In this document: one piece after another, positions 63,201-64,000 of the stretch
How positions within the stretch are numbered: the stretch's first letter is position 1
How the letters are laid out: each line of letters begins with the position of its first letter
Origin: Treponema sp. UBA1747
Lineage (GTDB): Bacteria > Spirochaetota > Spirochaetia > Treponematales > Treponemataceae
Assembly: GCA_002315375.1 (NCBI GenBank)
Contig: DCHR01000018.1
Coordinates: forward strand, 14,952 to 78,951
Direction: 5' to 3'
DNA length: 64,000 nucleotides
The notes under the pieces: model-generated
What the model saw: the letters and a program-made list of their open reading frames with translations, nothing else
Databases searched by the model: none
Told to the model about the DNA's origin: nothing
Translations under genes and position numbers: made by a program

Positions 63201-63887
63201 ATCTGCAGGTTCAGAAGAATCTGATGCTCCCGGAATTTCCGAAAGAATATCAATGGAAGCAAGGTCTGAGAAGTCTGTAACAGGAGGATTCTGTGTTTTT
63301 TTCTGAGGAGTATAGTTGTCGTCGCCAAAACCGCCGGAATAAAACTCCAGGTCATCATCTTCGATTGCACTTGAAGTGGTTTCCTGCTGGGTTGGGGCTG
63401 CAGTTCCGTCAAAACCTGCGCCTCCCAAAAGGTCTTCGAGACTTAAATCGGCAATAGAAGTTTCTTCAGGCTCTGGTTCTGGTTCCGGTTCTTTCTGTTC
63501 AGGTTCAAGGAACATGGAAAGATCCGGCATGTCCACTGAGTCGCCAAAGGAATCTGTAGCAGGTGCTGGTGCCAGAAGATCAGAAAGGTCAGGTGCGTCA
63601 AAAGCACTGGAAGTATTATCGGTTTCAGATTCTTTTTCAGTTGAAGGAGCTGCGGTTCCTGTAAGTGCCTGAAGGTCAGAAAGGTCTTCGTCTACAGATG
63701 TATCCTGAACAACTGCCTGGATTTCAGGCATTCCCATGACAAAATCTTCGGAGTCATCTTTGTCATATACATCTTTTGGAACCGGAATGCGGACAGGCTT
63801 TTCGCCGCGTTGTGCACGGAGCTGAATTTCATCTCCAAGAGAAAGAATGTCTTTATTAAATTGAATCAGCTGATTTAAGCCTGGCAT
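60219..63887 (-). CDS. Large acidic, membrane-anchored TPR protein (FlcA-like flagellar collar candidate)
   Basis: A 1222-residue protein. Residues 1-45 are basic; 45 to about 590 form an extremely acidic, Ser/Pro-rich region with many short repeats of the kind DLSDLL or DFSDL. Residues 595-655 form a small folded segment (PPNTLSDAQYKVFLKNLSEYPLNVRLAFEDLI). A single span (about 656-678, FACFVLLVVFFGLFQF) follows, then TPR repeats to the end (for example GYTMLQADEYPQSEIKFNEAIRYR). This order fits spirochaete proteins assigned as flagellar collar FlcA, whose TPR part is periplasmic. No other flagellar gene is here, so the name is tentative. The GGAG is 12 bases before ATG 63887. Confidence 0.75.
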   Translation of the reverse strand: MPGLNQLIQFNKDILSLGDEIQLRAQRGEKPVRIPVPKDVYDKDDSEDFVMGMPEIQAVVQDTSVDEDLSDLQALTGTAAPSTEKESETDNTSSAFDAPDLSDLLAPAPATDSFGDSVDMPDLSMFLEPEQKEPEPEPEPEETSIADLSLEDLLGGAGFDGTAAPTQQETTSSAIEDDDLEFYSGGFGDDNYTPQKKTQNPPVTDFSDLASIDILSEIPGASDSSEPADNEPSGEALSLEALGLGDLDFGNSPAPQVAPISAPDNVNDDFSDIEELQEIEELEEISDFDEPISAEVPDLPADTFEAADISETVTENSGLSEPFDFNEPVSDDFSSFDTEPVSDFEEVTDFDIHEVPEAPESPMSFGDIEVTEDNFEVPDLETPVEADNSAEEALLSDTAGLFDAPEVTEETDFSASPELNEGFGSDFGSAEGLDSFDFENLPDFGEEPSGEATDFTADIPDDISDFSIPDSDSGADFGSDSSEMEEMPLETFDTTEMDGMNFDVPETDTQLENADAPSDDFSFENDEFTIPGFSDVQTAKEEKKNPVILGKTPSKTPEEELPPNTLSDAQYKVFLKNLSEYPLNVRLAFEDLIVKNDFTDEAEFEIIEKIINKAPARQIASHLEKMLDISIPVPRNFEHRTAEEYEAYKKSLSYQLKNKIVPAVFACFVLLVVFFGLFQFTKHCIYYPAMANHLYKQGYTMLQADEYPQSEIKFNEAIRYRRNKKWFFRYARGYRERKQYIRAEWMYQNILDNFKHDKAAGLEYANMELNDLANYQKAEEICRRQVLDFHINDADGILLLGDIFLEWGTEKDPEKLESAREQYATLIQLYKSNKLYEGRMMRYFIRTDNLPEVLSLKEYFLPKEKNLPPEDWTELSGYMLDKLYGPIAPSDEYLRNYIEDVRLLLIRAYKLDNKNPISAYNLSRYFIETNESQAAKNTLIDTLDKFKASTILHRRDLYKYIDTYRLAGEEYSKAQEYLRAQEYFTDGITLYTAERDASGLEGNKKIGQLFADQADMDYFITGDYDNALQNFISSVQLENDNPSIRYKIGYIQYKKKNYAEALGSFMKAGDGNIKETNLMLAMGNTLSMRGDNYAAQGYYENLISNLDKLIADKGGVNPQAAKEDNELVTAYLYAANNYGVTLYHLASRTGNSSFNAQAIVQFSQSVRAWDALTRNQETMVRLGGSNLAEENIKYITHPVPDFEPAIYTEIPRTIVNNEKISY

Positions 63888-64000
63888 ATGTACATTTTAC
63901 TCCAAATTCTATACTACTTCTAGTAACGGACGAAAAATGACCCTGGTTTAGTGTTTTTTCTTCCATACTAATAAAGATGTCTTGCGGGGAATCCAGCCGG
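63888..64000. other. Right window edge, no supported gene
   Basis: Leftward frames near the edge could be the end of another gene (one frame ends ...IPRKTSLLVWKKKH and then stops at 63948-63950; another stops at 63968). Too short to decide. A TATAGAAT-like box (63906-63915, leftward) may serve the FlcA-like gene. Confidence 0.2.

Overview
The window reads as chromosomal DNA of a host-associated or gut Treponema-like spirochaete. The evidence is AT-rich DNA with many short intergenic gaps, a membrane-anchored giant coiled-coil protein of the spirochaete 'SpiroCoCo' kind, a very large acidic/TPR membrane protein resembling the spirochaete flagellar-collar protein FlcA, a CarD regulator with an acidic tail, an IspD-IspF fusion, and a sugar-import/phosphorolysis locus. 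About 47 genes are supported. No rRNA, tRNA, CRISPR array, insertion sequence or prophage was seen.

Layout. 1-6.5 kb: a PlsC-type acyltransferase (cut by the left edge), asparagine synthetase AsnA, an unrecognised protein, an RluA-type pseudouridine synthase, then a leftward pair made of a receiver-STAS-like-receiver protein and a PHP phosphatase, then a DJ-1/PfpI protein. 6.5-17.7 kb: a large secreted protein, acetate kinase with a C-terminal extension, a HAD phosphatase followed by the 1363-residue coiled-coil protein, and carD-ispDF. 17.8-21.4 kb: a heterodimeric ABC exporter whose two ATPase subunits complement each other's degenerate motifs. 21.6-29.3 kb: a carbohydrate uptake locus (binding protein, two permeases, no ATPase) facing a cellobiose-phosphorylase-like GH94 enzyme, with a catalytically altered E2-type acyltransferase and a 98-bp direct repeat between them.

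29.5-44.7 kb: adenosine deaminase, a methyltransferase, an HD-GYP protein directly abutting a MocR regulator, miaB, a spirochaete-type unknown, RNase Y, an Lrp-aminotransferase-TPR run, and leuS. 45.0-50.4 kb: a tight five-gene operon of an SGNH esterase, a DUF2974-like alpha/beta hydrolase, an FHA protein, a metallophosphoesterase and a membrane Ser/Thr kinase. It faces a membrane protein that looks like a rhomboid with its catalytic residues lost. 51.2-56.7 kb: a short DtxR-family regulator, an S1-repeat protein, a ROK regulator, ssb and a U32 peptidase. 56.8-63.9 kb: a lamin-tail-like envelope protein, a small secreted protein, an orphan multi-pass membrane protein, a dolichol-kinase/CTP-transferase-like protein, and the FlcA-like acidic TPR protein.

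Functionally the window mixes housekeeping (asnA, leuS, miaB, rny, ssb, ispDF, ackA) with two accessory themes: cellobiose-type sugar uptake and phosphorolysis feeding acetate fermentation, and Ser/Thr phospho-signalling coupled to hydrolases. The least described pieces are the kinase/FHA/phosphatase/hydrolase operon with its rhomboid-like neighbour, the receiver-STAS-receiver protein, and the E2-like protein lacking its catalytic histidine.
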